From contig OZ025815.1 in assembly GCA_964019425.1 (NCBI GenBank), positions 744,001-808,000 on the forward strand: a stretch of 64,000 nucleotides of DNA. Direction: 5' to 3'. The position numbers were made by a program, and so were the translations under genes. Under the pieces are notes generated by a model, which was not told the DNA's origin, searched no databases, and saw only the letters and a list, made by a program, of their open reading frames with translations. Shown here piece after piece: positions 44,452-56,670 of this stretch (position 1 is the stretch's first letter; every line of letters begins with the position of its first letter). The DNA is from Flectonema sp. DT1601 (Eukaryota; Euglenozoa; Diplonemea; Diplonemida; Diplonemidae).

Positions 44452-46008
44452 TTTTTTTAAAATAAAGAGTTACTTAACGTTGTTTTTTTAATATGGTGAA
44501 AAACCTTGCTCTCTGTTTTAGGTTTCCCAGAGGCTCACTCGATTCCGTACTTCCGTACTCTGTACGCAGATATATAGATCCATGGATAATACGTAAGGAC
44601 CCGAATTACTGGTGCCCCGAGGGGGGTTTTGACTTTCCTGACTTTGAAAAAAGAGTTTTTTACGACATTTGCAGCATTAGATAACTTTGATAAACCATAA
44701 ACATATTTATATCATAATCAGTATGCTCGAAACATTTAATGTGTGGTTTCATGGGTTTAGGTTGAAGGGTCTGCGAAGGGTCTCTCGGGACCTCTCGTGG
44801 GCTCGGAAGCCTTCTGTGTCAGGCCGCATGTCGTGTCTACAATGAAGTGTCAACTTGGAACTGTTACGAACAAGAGGAATCCAACTGGTTAATTAAACCA
44901 CAGCATGTCGCTTCATCACAGAGGTGGCGAGACCCCCTGTGCGATAGCTACAAATATTTTTTTCAGTCAAGTACTTGATAACCTAAAGTGGCTACTGTTT
45001 TTTACATTGTCAAAAGTTCAATCTCCGCGTGATAGGAATCTATTTTGCGTTCTCGACTTTTATCGGGAGGGGAAGAATTTTTTTTTTTTTTTTTTTTTTT
45101 TTGTACCTGCAAACTCATGTTGGGAAAACCTGACTTTTTTCCCTGAGGGTAGGTACGCCTTGTAAACAAGGCAACTTATCACTGAATAAATGAAATTAAG
45201 TGAAAATTTAAAATATTTTTTTTTTTAAAATTTAAATTTATTTTTCCTAATGAACGACGTTCAAGCAACCCACATTGTTGGGTAAATAGTAATACCTGGT
45301 GGGGGGGAAAGTTGAGGAAGCGTGAACTTAACGACAAAACAAATCCTCTGTGGGGTTATCCGTTTCATCGATCCCAACACTGGTACGCAGTAGGAGGGCA
45401 GGCTAATCAAGTTTCTTTTTTTTTTTTTTTTTTGATCTGTAGACTGAAGTAAGTTAGCAGTTTTATTTTTTGAAGTTTCAAGTTTGTTTTGATTAGAACT
45501 GGACACACTGGCCTGGTAGAAAGATGTGAATTATAGAGGCGCCTGATACTAAGAATTTAAAAAAAAGTCAAGCATGTCTGACTCACTTCCTCACTATGTC
45601 TGACAAAGAAGGAAAAAAAAAAAACAAAAAAAAAAAAAAAACTAGCATGTGTTTTCTTCCCGAGATTTTGGAAAAAAAAAAAGTGCAATAAAAAAAAGAG
45701 AAATGGGGATGACTGGAAAAGAAAAAAAGAAAAAAAGAAAAAAAGAAAAAAAGGATGATCGATCTTTGTATCGCGATCAGTTCCTTTTTTTTTTTTTTTT
45801 TTTTTTTGAAATTTTTTTGAAAAAAAATTCTTGTTTATATTTCTTAAATGAATTATTTACAATAACAATTATTCAACACATTAACAGGAATCTATAAAAA
45901 AACCATTCAGATTAAGCCTTATATATGTTGTTGATCGCAGGCAGTCGGTGCAAAAAAGAAAACAACATCCGCAATATTTTCACATCACATTTATTTTTTT
46001 TAACACAG

Positions 46009-47205
46009 ATGGGGTGTCTTCAGACTAAAAAGAAATCTGAGCAGCTAGACGCTTCTCCTAACAAAGATGGATTCTCAGGTTTTGTTAACGTAGTGAAAAC
46101 TACAAAGAGTGGTTATGAGTGTAAATTACAATGGAAACTTATTGGTGAAGGGAAGCAGAGTTGGATGTTCGGAGTGGCTGTTCCAACAAACGGAAATTTA
46201 CGAGACTCCGCAATTATAATTGGAAATAGTACACAGATTGTATATGACGTAGTTATCTCGGATGTAAAGTCTTGCGGTTTTCATGATCTTACAAGTGCTG
46301 TCGCTATTAAAACGATTGGTGATTCTGAAGTCGTTATAACAATCGACAAGACGGATAGAAATAACATACCTCGAGGAGGAAGGACAAGGGATCTTCAACT
46401 TCTTTTGGAAAAACTCTCAAGAGGATCGATTTCTTTTGTAAGAATAGATACCGACAATCCTCCAACTCCCACAATCTTAACATCGAAAATGATTAAAACG
46501 ACACCTGCGAGCAACAGCAGCAATGCCAGCATCGCCAGTACCTTAAAACTATATAGTCAGCTTATAAATATCCCTTTTAACAGTTCACAAAGCCCTCCTT
46601 ATCATATTCCGTTTAGTTTGATTTCTTCAGACGCGGGTGTTATTTTGTCGGATCCTGAGACTACCTTTCAAAGCAAACATAATATTCCTGAACATTGCAA
46701 AGTTGTGGAAATAAATAGTGTTCCTGGAAAGGACTATGAGGAGGTTTTGAAGGAAATAAAAAATAAAAATGATCCGAATTCAATGCTTGACTTATTGGTT
46801 GAGGAATTTACTCAAAATCTTACCCTGGGAAATCCAATAAGAAGAAGCTCTTTTGTTTCTGAAGTTAGTAAGCGAGAAGGTACTTCAAGCATATCAGAGT
46901 CTTCTCTTGGAACGACTGTCACTGCTGCTACTGCTTTCACTCCTCCGTTGAGTTCATACAATATCAGTAGTATTACATTTCAGGATTACTCTCAGTTATC
47001 TCTTCCGGCCAGTGAGCCTTCTCCCGGGAGTTTTCGTATGAAAAATAGTAAAAAGAAACCTGGTGTTGTGTCCTTCAGAAATCGATCAAAGTCTATTACC
47101 TACGTGAATAGAATGTTTTCTCCCAAATCTCCAAAATTTCAGGAGCAAGTCGCAGCTGCTCTCACTGTCGAGCTGCTCAAAGACTCTGAGGCAAAAGAAA
47201 GCTAG
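46009..47205 (+). CDS. Unrecognised MGC-start, probably lipid-anchored protein
   Basis: A 398-residue protein counted from the ATG at 46009. An in-frame ATG at 45925 exists but would add 28 residues resembling translated intron or leader. TTTTTTTTAACACAG abuts the 46009 ATG directly, favouring it as the mature start. The N-terminus MGCLQTKKKSEQ fits N-myristoylation at Gly2, palmitoylation at Cys3 and a basic patch, so a cytosolic membrane-associated protein is likely (inference). Residues about 22-150 look beta-rich (FVNVVKTTKSGYECKLQWKL, WMFGVAVP, VYDVVISDV, VVITIDKTD), perhaps one globular domain I cannot assign. Residues 155-398 are Ser/Thr/Pro-rich. The C-terminus has the basic stretch FRNRSKSITYVNRMFSPKSP, then a short helix (EQVAAALTVELLKD). 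No catalytic motif is seen. Confidence 0.87.
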   Translation: MGCLQTKKKSEQLDASPNKDGFSGFVNVVKTTKSGYECKLQWKLIGEGKQSWMFGVAVPTNGNLRDSAIIIGNSTQIVYDVVISDVKSCGFHDLTSAVAIKTIGDSEVVITIDKTDRNNIPRGGRTRDLQLLLEKLSRGSISFVRIDTDNPPTPTILTSKMIKTTPASNSSNASIASTLKLYSQLINIPFNSSQSPPYHIPFSLISSDAGVILSDPETTFQSKHNIPEHCKVVEINSVPGKDYEEVLKEIKNKNDPNSMLDLLVEEFTQNLTLGNPIRRSSFVSEVSKREGTSSISESSLGTTVTAATAFTPPLSSYNISSITFQDYSQLSLPASEPSPGSFRMKNSKKKPGVVSFRNRSKSITYVNRMFSPKSPKFQEQVAAALTVELLKDSEAKES

Positions 47206-47695
47206 CAGACAATTTTTTTTTAAAATTTTTTTTAATTTTTGGTTTTGTGCAAAGCTACGATGAAGGTGGATTCAGATTTTTTTTATATAATTAATTTTGT
47301 TGGAATCCTTATTGTCCTTTTCTTTATATCCTTCAAAACAATCTACCCCCCCTTCTCTCCCCTAAATTCGTTTTAGCCAGTTTCAAGTTGCTTTATATTT
47401 AATCATAGTATCGAGTTACCCCTTTTTTAATACAGGTTAGGTTTTTTAACGGCTTTCCTTATAGGTTTTGTAAAAAAAAAAAGGGAGTTTTTTTCCCCCT
47501 TTTTTTTCCGCATCGTAGCTAACGTTTATTTTAGTTAGCTCTGATGCTGTTTATCGTATCAGAGTGCAATTTTCTTTTTTTTTTTTTTGTAAAAAAAAAA
47601 GAATTTTATTGAAGAAATGTTTCATTTTATAAAAAAATTGTTTATTTCTTGACGAGACTATAGACTCAGCCGTATTACATTATACCTCTGGTTTT

Positions 47696-47870
47696 GGTTT
47701 CCCAGGGCTCACGATTAATTCGTAATTGAATAACTCGATTCCGAACTGCGCTGAATGACAGCACGGAGATGTGTATTCGGATAAGTTTGAAATATTTATT
47801 ATAATGTAGAGCATGTAGGTCATTAGCAGAGTGTTAGCCTGTATTAACATTTTTAGTCACCGCGCCGTGA
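47696..47870 (+). repeat. Dispersed repeat R, most complete copy
   Basis: Begins GGTTTCCCAGGGCTCACG, includes AATAACTCGATTCCG, GCTGAATGACAGCACGG and AGATGTGTAT, and ends with a diverged form of the 44041 segment. It links the parts seen separately at 8381 (minus), 44041, 44521 and 56838. Confidence 0.78.
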
Positions 47871-48930
47871 GTTTTTTTAATTTCATTATTTAGGTTACAT
47901 TCGTATAAACCTAGTCAAGCAGTTTACCCTCGAGGGAGTCTATTTGTGACACCTGACGAGGAAATGGCACTTTGCCACTTGCCGGCTGTTGACCGTATAT
48001 GCGAGTTATCACGTTTCCTTTTTGTTTTAAGTTCTTTGTTGGTTAGATGTGCTATCGTTTTAACGTGTTTGTGTCAACTATCTTTTATTGCAGTTCTCGT
48101 ATCATCAAATACCGGTTTATACGGCTTTTGTTTTGTTTTTTTATTTTTTTTGTGTAAAGACCTGCAGTATTCTACCCGGATAGATCCTTTCATATCTTAT
48201 CAAACAATACCCCCCTCTCCCTGGTGTGGACAGAATCCAGTTATAAAGATTCATGTCTAATTTGTTGCGTGTTAACCATTGATTTATTTATCCAAGTCTC
48301 CCTGTTGTTCGTTGGCTATAGTTCAGTTTTTCAAAGAAAGTTTAGTTATATAATTTAAATACTCATGAGTTTTATAAAAAAAAACTGCTAACAGTAACAT
48401 AGGCAAGTGGTGTTCATGTGGCCTCTACATCATGTGATCTTATGTTTTTTTTTTTTATTTTTTTTTTTTATTTTGACTCTCTCCAAAACCATTCAAAATT
48501 CTGAAACAGCAAGCCGTTGACAGAGTTTTCTTTGATATTGTTGGAGGACAAAAAAAAAAAAAAAAAAATTCTTAATTTAAATTCCCCTACGCTGTATTGC
48601 CTTACAGCTTAGCAGTCATTAAACATAGATGTTAGTATTTTATTTTTTTTAAATAATTTTATTACAACCTATTGTGGACTTTTTTCTCCCCCCCTTCAAT
48701 TGTTATGTTTTGTTTCAATGGCTTCCCTTTCATAGGTAAAGAGGTACATTAGTTTTCTTTATGGCTGAGTTTTTTAAGAAAAAAACAAAAAAAAATGGAA
48801 AAAAAAAAAAGTTCTTCCCTGCATCTTTGTAAATCATTGGTGTTGTTGTAAGTTTTATTTATTTATATTTTTTTTTTTTAAATGTGTTGTATTCGCTTGT
48901 GTTTTTTTTTTTACTACTATTCAAAAAAAA

Positions 48931-48962
<32 letters not shown>

Positions 48963-50417
48963 AAAGCTGAATCTTTTGTCGTTTTTTCTCAGTTGTAGCC
49001 CACCCTTTATTACTTATCTTGGAATACTTAAAGGGGGGGGGGTATTATTGCTGTTTTTTAGACATCGTTAAATCTCTATCTCCCCTAAAGAAGAAAATAT
49101 ACACTCGTGCTAATCTACTGGTTTGTCGTAGAGCTCCGTGGTTCTCTTTGAGCGTCCACTTAACAGGTGTGAGGTTTGTCGGACTTGCTGGCTTAGCTAA
49201 ATATTATTAAAAAGAAAAAAAAAAAAACTGGATGAAACTCAGTACTAAAAGATCTGAAGCAATGTGGGGTTAAGTGGGTAATAGGAGAACCTGTTTTTTT
49301 TAAACGTGTTTTTTTTTTATTTTTTATTGTTATACATCAATTTTTTTAATGTCACTATTATTTTCAAATACTCACACCATTTTACCTAATTAAAAAAAAA
49401 AAAAAATGATGGAAAGAGATTTTTCCCCATTTGGAATGTGAATGTGACAGCGTATGCGTATGTTTTTTTTGATGTAAAACCGGAATTCCCATCACCCCCA
49501 AATTCCAAGAAACTATCGCCAATTTGTTTTGGTGTTTTTTTCTTCTTTTTTTCTTTTTGAATAGGATAGGAGTTAAGCGAAAATAGGTGTTGTCAACCGT
49601 CCTTAACACTTGCTCTTATGTCAGGTGTTTCTCAACACGAATACTGATGTTTACGGTTGTGTAGTATCTAATTACTGATATCCCGTAAGCTTACCGTTGA
49701 TCTACGAGTGTTGGGATTTCTACAATAAAAATAAATAAGCTACTGCAGTATTAGAGATTTTCGATTCTCTCCTACAGTCTGCTTGACTTGTTCTCTCGTT
49801 AATTAATATATTATGGTTTGGAGAAAAAGTTTTTTTTTTTTTTTTTTTTTTTTTGAATAATCTCTTTACGAATGATTTTTAATTTTCTTTATTTTTACAA
49901 TAACTTCACCCTGATAATATTTACTTATTGGTTGCAAGCCCCCTCCACAATGAGAGATTTTAATTGGGATGTGTTATTATATCGGATCTTTTTTTGATAT
50001 GAGAACCACTGTTGAAACTGACTTACTAGAAACTTTGAAAGTAAATAAATAAATAAATAATTTTTTTTTTTTTCACCCACTATTTCTTGTTCTGATGCAT
50101 CGACAAGATGATTCCTTTTCAGTAAATTGAGTGAAGTGTTGGAGTCTGATGAATCAATACTATAGCTCGACTAAACTGAACGGAGTAATCACCTTCTCTT
50201 ACACTGCCTGCTTTGTGTACGCAGTGAGTTTACTGTTGTCCTAAGAAAAATAAAAATAAAAGAATCGGCCAAATTCACTTTTTACTTTTTCTTCTCACAC
50301 TTTTGTTTTGTTTGTGCGCTCCTTTTAAGAATTCCTAATAAAGTAATAAGTTAGTTACGCTGCCCACGATTCTCTTTTCTACTGAACAATGGATTTGTTG
50401 GTACAACAAGAATAGAA

Positions 50418-50653
50418 CTTAATTGCGTGGTTTCCTGCTAGTATACCAGACAAGGTGGAAGCAAAGTGTTTCTAGATCTCCTGATCTAGTATGCCCTGTG
50501 CTGATACTAACAAAATAATCCCCCTCGGGATTAGGTTCCTACTACCGCAGTATTGGGGACCCTCAGAAGAGCCACCCGGTACTCTTTGAGTGTCTACCTA
50601 ACCGATACTCGGTGGTCTGATGGACTTGATAACTAACTAATTAACTAACTAAG
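50418..50653 (+). mobile_element. LINE 3'-tail fragment or SINE, second copy
   Basis: About 235 bp matching 4802-5034 with few changes (for example GACAAGGTGGAAGCAAAGTG and CCGATACTCGGTGGTCTG) and ending in CTAACTAATTAACTAACTAA. A lone 3' end with a tetranucleotide tail is typical of a strongly 5'-truncated LINE or of a SINE using the LINE machinery. High similarity to the first copy suggests recent activity. Target duplication not clear. Confidence 0.85.
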
Positions 50654-51450
50654 AACACTCTCCCCTTCTTTTGACTGATAACCATTAATACTAACTAAGA
50701 ATAATAATAAAAAAGATGAATTTCGTGAGGGGACGTCTTTGCCAAAGGGGAAAAAAAAAAAAAAAAAAAAAAAAAATGGAAGAAATTATTTTGCACCCTA
50801 AAATTACAGTTACACTACCTGGCTAACAAGCAGCTTAGACAATAAGCAACTTTGTGCTAGCCCGTCCTGGCATTTTACTTTTCGGTTCTTACTTTGAGAA
50901 GGAACCACTTTTAAAACTGTTTTTACAGAAATTTGGGAAAGTCCCCGGAACTCACTGATGAAGGCCAAAAAAAAAAAAAACGAAAAAAAAAAAAAAAAAA
51001 AAACGACTAATATAATAGTATAAGATTATGGCCTGAAACTTTTTCCCAGAGTGTGTTATGCGAAACAGCAGAACAATTTAATGTTTTTCGCAACCTTAGT
51101 TTCTCAAATGTATTTTTAATAATTTCATTTCATACTGAAACAACTATTCTCTTAGAGGCTGAATTCAGTAAGTAATTATGGGGAGGACCTGCGTGTCTTC
51201 TCAGATCATGGTTATGTTTCTATCAAAAGTATTCTGTTTCACTTTCTGTGAGCTAAATATCTCCCTTATGTAACGAGAAAGGAATATAACGCTTTTTACT
51301 GTCTTCCAGCTCCTGAATACTTTTTTTTTTTTTTTTTTTTTTGTTTAATTCTTGTTTCTTTTTCTTTTTTTTTTTTTTTTGATACATATTTTCTTATTTG
51401 GTTGCAAACCGATTCTTTCCAGCAGAGTTTGTTTTTTGTAGGATTTTCTT

Positions 51451-51482
<32 letters not shown>

Positions 51483-52065
51483 GTTTTGTCTTGTAGAAAC
51501 CAACCGATGCGATGAATTCATCTTTGGCTGTCCTTCGCAGATAATGTTACTGCGGATTGACGTTACAATATTGACTTTTTCCAAGAGGCTTAAAAAGAGT
51601 GCTTTTTACCTGTAGACCCATTCTTTCTTTGGTGCCATAGTTTCTTTGTAACCTCCTTCGTGTGTTCTGAGAGTTTGATGAGGTGAATTTCTTTTCTCCC
51701 TTCTCTTTTTCTTTTTCTGTTTTGTAGATAACCATCCGAGACGATGTATTCGTTCTTATTCAGCTGTCCTTCGCAGACATTTCAATGAAATTAAAAAAGA
51801 AAGAAAGTATTTCTTGGCTTTCGAAGATAATTGTCTTGTCGTGTCTTCAGAACGTAAGTTTTTGAGTAAACCTCGTTGTCCGTTCTGTGTTATTGTGTTA
51901 ATTTCACTGTGGCTTGTTTTCTTTTTCTCACGTTTTTTTCACCCCTTTTTTCTTTCCTCCAAGTCTTTCCTTGACTCTGTTTGGTTCTTAAAGTATTTTT
52001 AAGTCCCGTCTACTAGAAACTTATGTAAACAAAATGTTTACTTCGTGATTACTGTATTTCTGGTG

Positions 52066-52096
<31 letters not shown>

Positions 52097-53533
52097 GCAG
52101 ATTTCGTTCCCATTCGTCACCCCCCCCCCAATTTTTAAAGTTGCTTTTATATTTTACAGTATCGAGTTACCTCACGTTCCCTTCATTCCCTTTTTTTGGT
52201 TACTGTCTCATTGTTTACTAGTGTTTTGAACTAGTTAACGTTTGATATAGTGCAATATATTTATATTAGTGAAAGATTGCTAGCAGCCTCCATCACGCCC
52301 TCGCTGACGAAGGCTGGACAAAGGGTGTCCATTTGGAGCCTAAACATTATCGAAAGCAAAGAAAGGAACAAAAAAAGAAGACAAAAAAAGTGAAGCTCCA
52401 TGAGTGGTACTTGTTTTTTTTTTAACTCTCTCCAATATCGTTATTCTCTCAGTCAGTTGCTTGCAAAGAGCAACTGCTAGGAAAAAAAAAAAAAAAATGA
52501 AATGAACTTTAAAAAAGTTTTACATTTCAAAGTTTCTAAGTCATTGTTGGTGAACCCTGGCGTTACCTTTGTTATTTGCGATTAGGGAAAAATAAATAAA
52601 TAAAACCCCTCCTAACTTAATCTCTTTTCCACCAACTGTAGACACGTACTTGTTGCATGGCGTGGATTCTGAAATCACATCTCAATTTGAACTTACTCAC
52701 TCATTACCGTTCTATCGTCGATGGTTAATTATAGAAGTCCAGTAGATTAGCCTTCCTTATTGACAGTTCTTGAAGGCTTCTCTACTGCTGTTGTGTTAGT
52801 TTCTTTTCTTTTTTTCCTTTCTGAAGAGGATATAACCTGAACTCAATAAACAAAGCTCTCCTGTCGTATAGATGTTTTGTCTCAGACTTAGTCATTACTC
52901 TCGGTAGTGAAGTGATCTGTGTTGTTATTTATTAGCTCATGATGTGGTACCTTACCGCGTCTAAGCTGTTTTATTAACTAACTAACTAAACTTATTTTCT
53001 TAAATGCATATTTTTTTTCCCCCCTCCTCCTTCGATGCCAATTGTTGATTTTCTTATATTGCAACCAGGTTTGGCCGAAACTCTATTTTCGGTTTTAGCC
53101 AAGTTTCAAGTTGCTTTCCATTTTATATTAGTATCAAGTTACTCCCCTTCAATAAACTCATAATACAAACTGACTGGTTTTCATTAACCGTTAGGTGCGG
53201 TTTGCATGCCGCGATTTTTTTTTTTTTTTTTTTGTTGTTTTCTATAAGATAACCATTAAGTACCAAAAAAAAAAAAACGGTTTCCTTTACCGTATCGAGA
53301 AGTCAACATGAATATTTTATTTATTTGTGTGGGGAGGGGAAACTTTTGTTTTCCTTTCTGTTATTTTTTTTCTTTTTCTTCTACAGCAGATGATTACCAG
53401 TTTAAAACTGTTTTTTTTTTTTAACATCCCCTTTGACTACTTCCATAGTTCTGTAAACTCTTTCCAAGATGGTAACACGGGTCTTGTAAAAGCCCAAAAA
53501 AGTGTATATTCCTTTCTGGAGCCTGGATGAGTG

Positions 53534-53778
53534 CAGATATTCAATAGAGAACAGTAAAGGCCGAAGTGGAGAAGGTTTCCGTGTCAACAGCAGTTGGACA
53601 CGGGTCAGTCGGTCCTGTAATTGCTCGCCTCAAAGCCGTCATGGGAGCACTTGTGTTTCTGTGCGGGTTTGCCGAAAGGGAATGCGTGAACATTCCGCAA
53701 CCTGAATGCAGAGAACTGAAGTGGCAACACAGTGACGATCCCGTCGACCATATCCACCGACCCTGGATGACGTAGTTC
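53534..53778 (+). CDS. Weak candidate exon, unrecognised
   Basis: An open stretch (Met at 53566, stop 53773-53775) preceded by an acceptor-like GAGAACAG. It encodes a segment with VGPVIARLKAVMGALVFLC and ECVNIPQPECRELKW. Base composition here is more balanced than its surroundings, but both minus-strand frames are open too and no domain is recognised. It could be an exon, a decayed gene or chance. Confidence 0.2.
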
Positions 53779-54969
53779 ATCTCCTTTTGAAGGAATGATT
53801 GTCCCTTGAAATGCATCAAGCGGGGACAGGGACAATTACCCTGGAAAGCTGCACTCTTTTTGTGCAGTAGGGTGTCTGGAAAGCTGTTTAATCTTTTTTT
53901 TTGTTTTTTTTTTGTTCTCTCTCCTCACACTCTCTCGATGTTATTTTCACTAATTATTGATTTAATCTTTATGATGTATCCCTGTCGTCATTGAATCGCA
54001 TAAGTCTTTTTTATTCCCCCTTTCGATAAGAGATTCATGCTAACTAGTGTCGAGAAAATTAAGGTACGTTGCAGACTTACTGCAGTTCTTTATTCTCCTT
54101 TAGCTTTCTCACTTGAAGTAGTTAATCTTATTTGCTGCTTGAGGAGGATTCTACTATTGTAGCCCTGTGTCGAAACTAAAAAAAAACAATCCTTTTTAGG
54201 GGACTTTGTTTAATCTTCTACCACAGTTGTTGGAGATTCTTCTTCTTCAGCTGGTGCTCGACTGTATGTTGAATTTGCTATCTATGTCAGGTTAACGGTT
54301 TCGTGTACAAAAAAAAAAAAAAAAAAAATCTAGTCGTAATCACACAGGAAGGCGAGTCCTAACTATTTTTGTACCAGGCCACGGGCTATGTTTTTTTTAA
54401 CGATTTATTACATACGTAACCGCGCCTCAACAACGCGATTAGTTAATAGGTTCGTCGCAGTTATGACCATAAGCTGACTGTCATCTTACCTGATCCTTTT
54501 GTTTTCATTTCCTGCTGAGTGATATGGCTATGTGCTGCCCCATTTTTTGTGGTTTTCTTTACAAAGATTTCGTTAAACCTCTTCAGTTATGACAACTGGG
54601 GGGTGAACGATCCTCGGTGCTGTTGTCGGGGGGTTTCTATTTTCTTTTGTGGTATTTGGGCAATATGTCACGTATGGTCGTATTAAAGAAAGATGCTATA
54701 TAATTATGCAATGAAAAAAAAGATTTTTTTTTTTTTTTTTTTTTTTTTCACCTTTCCCCCACTCCCAGATCAATTTCTCTTTTATTTTCTTCAGTTGTTT
54801 TTCAACCTGTTAGCCTCTGGGCAAGGTGGGAGCTGGGAGTCGATCACTTCCAGCCGAAGCCATAAAACCACAATCTTCGCGATGGGTCTTTACTGATGCG
54901 GGATAACTTGTAGTCATCAGTTCTATATTTTGCTAACTACTAACCACTAACTACAAACGTTTTTTTTTT

Positions 54970-55065
54970 TGCATTTAACAAGTATTGTAAGAAAAATAAT
55001 GTTGGGCAGCACACGTAAACCTCCTTCAGCTTCATCAGTTTAAGTCGGTTCACGGTTTCGTGCAC
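54970..55065 (+). repeat. Dispersed ~95-bp segment, second copy
   Basis: Differs at only a few positions from 41228-41325 (CATTTAACAAGTATTGTAAG, TTGGGCAGCACACGTAAACC, TTTAAGTCGGTTCACGG). It sits about 140 bp upstream of the coiled-coil gene. Confidence 0.88.
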
Positions 55066-55203
55066 AAACAAACAAACTTTTTTAGTTGTGTTTTCTGTTT
55101 TAACATGAGCAACGAATAACTAAAAACAAACAAACACGTTTACTGTATTAGTGAAAGCTTTATTCAATTTTTTTTTAAATTTTTTTATAGTTGGTATCAC
55201 AAA

Positions 55204-55294
55204 ATGACGATGATTCCTTTACGAATTCCGAAGCTGAGATCGAAATGCGTTGGAATTTCTTCACTCTCGTTGTCAGCTCCCATCACGAGTATCA

Positions 55295-55327
<33 letters not shown>

Positions 55328-56670
55328 CCATTGATGACTTGTTTGCTGATTTGAAAGAAGAATACAACTTCGATAAAGAAAGGAGAAAAACTGAAATAAT
55401 GATCTGTCAGAAATCAGTGAGAGATATGATGACTCTTATTGATGAGGAAGAGAATGTTCGATTGAAATTATCAGTTCGACAACGAGAGCATTTCTCAATC
55501 GTGAAATTGTATTTTAACACTCGACGTTGTAATATTTCATTGTCATCGACGAATTCAAAATCACAACTAAAACATTCAACCGTCGGAAACAAATTCTTCG
55601 CAACCCACTTAGCAAAAGGTGCCGAAATCACTCGAAGACGTAAGCATGTTCATCAACTCTACTCAGTCGTATCTCAAATTAATTATTATAAACAAACTAA
55701 AAAGAATATTTGCATAACATCACCTTCGCATAATAACTTTGTTAACAACAATTCTAAGCAGTGTTTTGCAACTGACTCTGAAACTACTACAGAGAGTAAC
55801 TGTGACACGTCCGTAGTAATTAGATCATTGGATGTTTTGTTGTTTCCGAAAAAGACGAAAATAGCATCAGAAGAAGGCAGGAATCGATTATTTTTATCAA
55901 AGTGTTCCGGCATCACAGCTGCAAACGAACCATACGCGTATGCGGAAAAATTATTTTTTAAAAAATTTAAACTTAAACGTGAGGATGAAAGATTGCGTCT
56001 TATCAACAAAGAACAAGGATGTCGTGACAAACAACTTGAAGAAGAAAATGATGAAAGGAAAAAATTAATTTTAGTAAAACAACATCGAGTTGATTATATT
56101 CGCTATCTCCATGAATCCTCAGAAACTATTCCGTTAAAGTTAACAAGCCTAATACTCCATGAGAAGACGTTAAGAAAACGAATTGCAGACGATCAAAAAA
56201 ACAAAATTACAACTCAAAGTGAATTGTTCATCTCCGAATGTCAAGATATAATAAGGAACAATAAAGAAATGGAAGAAGGAAAAAAACGAAATCGGAGGAA
56301 TCGGTTTTTATTTATTGGAGGAACACACGCCGCGCAAACTTCTTCATATTTAACAACTTCTCAACTTAAGAAAATAGCGGCATCAGAAGTTGATCTCTTA
56401 GAACCTGATGAGCTCAGTCGACAGCTTCGAATAATCGAATCGTTGGAATTTAAAGAACGATCTCTGCTGTCTTCAGATGCTCATATAAAACAGTTATCAA
56501 TACTAAAACTATGCAGTGCGATAACATGTCATTCTATTAATGAGCAGCTCACGGAACTTGTCCTTCAGCAACATGAACATAGAAGAGCTCTTTCTCGATA
56601 CCAACGAAAGTGTTTTGAGATTCTATCTAAAAATATAAATATTGAAATCTATCAAAAATTAAGTCGGTAG
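55204..56670 (+). CDS. Unrecognised charged coiled-coil protein
   Basis: A 488-residue single-exon protein with no family I recognise. Residues 1-30 are basic and Ser-rich. Residues 32-42 are an 11-Thr run encoded by an ACA microsatellite (about 55291-55329), which could vary in length between individuals. Residues 45-110 and 250-370 are long, highly charged helices likely to form coiled coils. Two helical blocks resemble one another (EEENVRLKLSVRQREHFS at 81-98 and REDERLRLINKEQGC at 259-273). Residues 385-488 are a further helical region. No membrane segment or signal peptide. It is likely a structural or cytoskeletal protein (inference). The start lies 13 nt after a T-rich tract ending TTTATAG. 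The next gene begins 352 bp downstream on the same strand. Confidence 0.87.

Larger units (their letters stand above)
39242..46008. other. 6.8-kb gene-poor region with dispersed short repeats
   Basis: AT-rich with dozens of A or T runs of 10-30 bp and a (TTA)n microsatellite at about 44415-44450. No protein gene with a recognisable domain. It contains a ~90-bp tandem duplication (41669-41845), a segment repeated at 54970 (41228-41325), a segment repeated at 44965 (40318-40390) and a copy of repeat R (44041-44120). The 44493-44684 frame (63 codons, with YWCPEGGFDFPDFEKRVFYD) and an exon-like stretch ending AAG|GTAAGAG at about 40044 are the most protein-like pieces; neither is convincing alone. 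Confidence 0.6.
47206..55203. other. 8-kb gene-poor region with dispersed short repeats
   Basis: AT-rich with many homopolymer runs. Holds a full copy of repeat R (47696-47870), the LINE-tail/SINE copy (50418-50653), a diverged local duplication around CTGTCCTTCGCAGA (51520 and 51754), three diverged copies of a segment with AGTTTCAAGTTGC and GTATCGAGTTAC (47377, 52137, 53093), and a copy of the 41228 segment (54970-55065). The 53440-53850 stretch is less AT-biased and has frames open on both strands. No recognised gene. Confidence 0.6.

Noticed and set aside
44493-44684. 63-residue gene with YWCPEGGFDFPDFEKRVFYD
   Set aside because: Protein-like in composition but overlaps a piece of dispersed repeat R, has no domain and no neighbouring exon I could support.
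45925-46008. Upstream ATG as the true start of the MGC protein
   Set aside because: The extra 28 residues look like translated leader, and an acceptor-like AACACAG abuts the downstream ATG, which yields an acylation signal.
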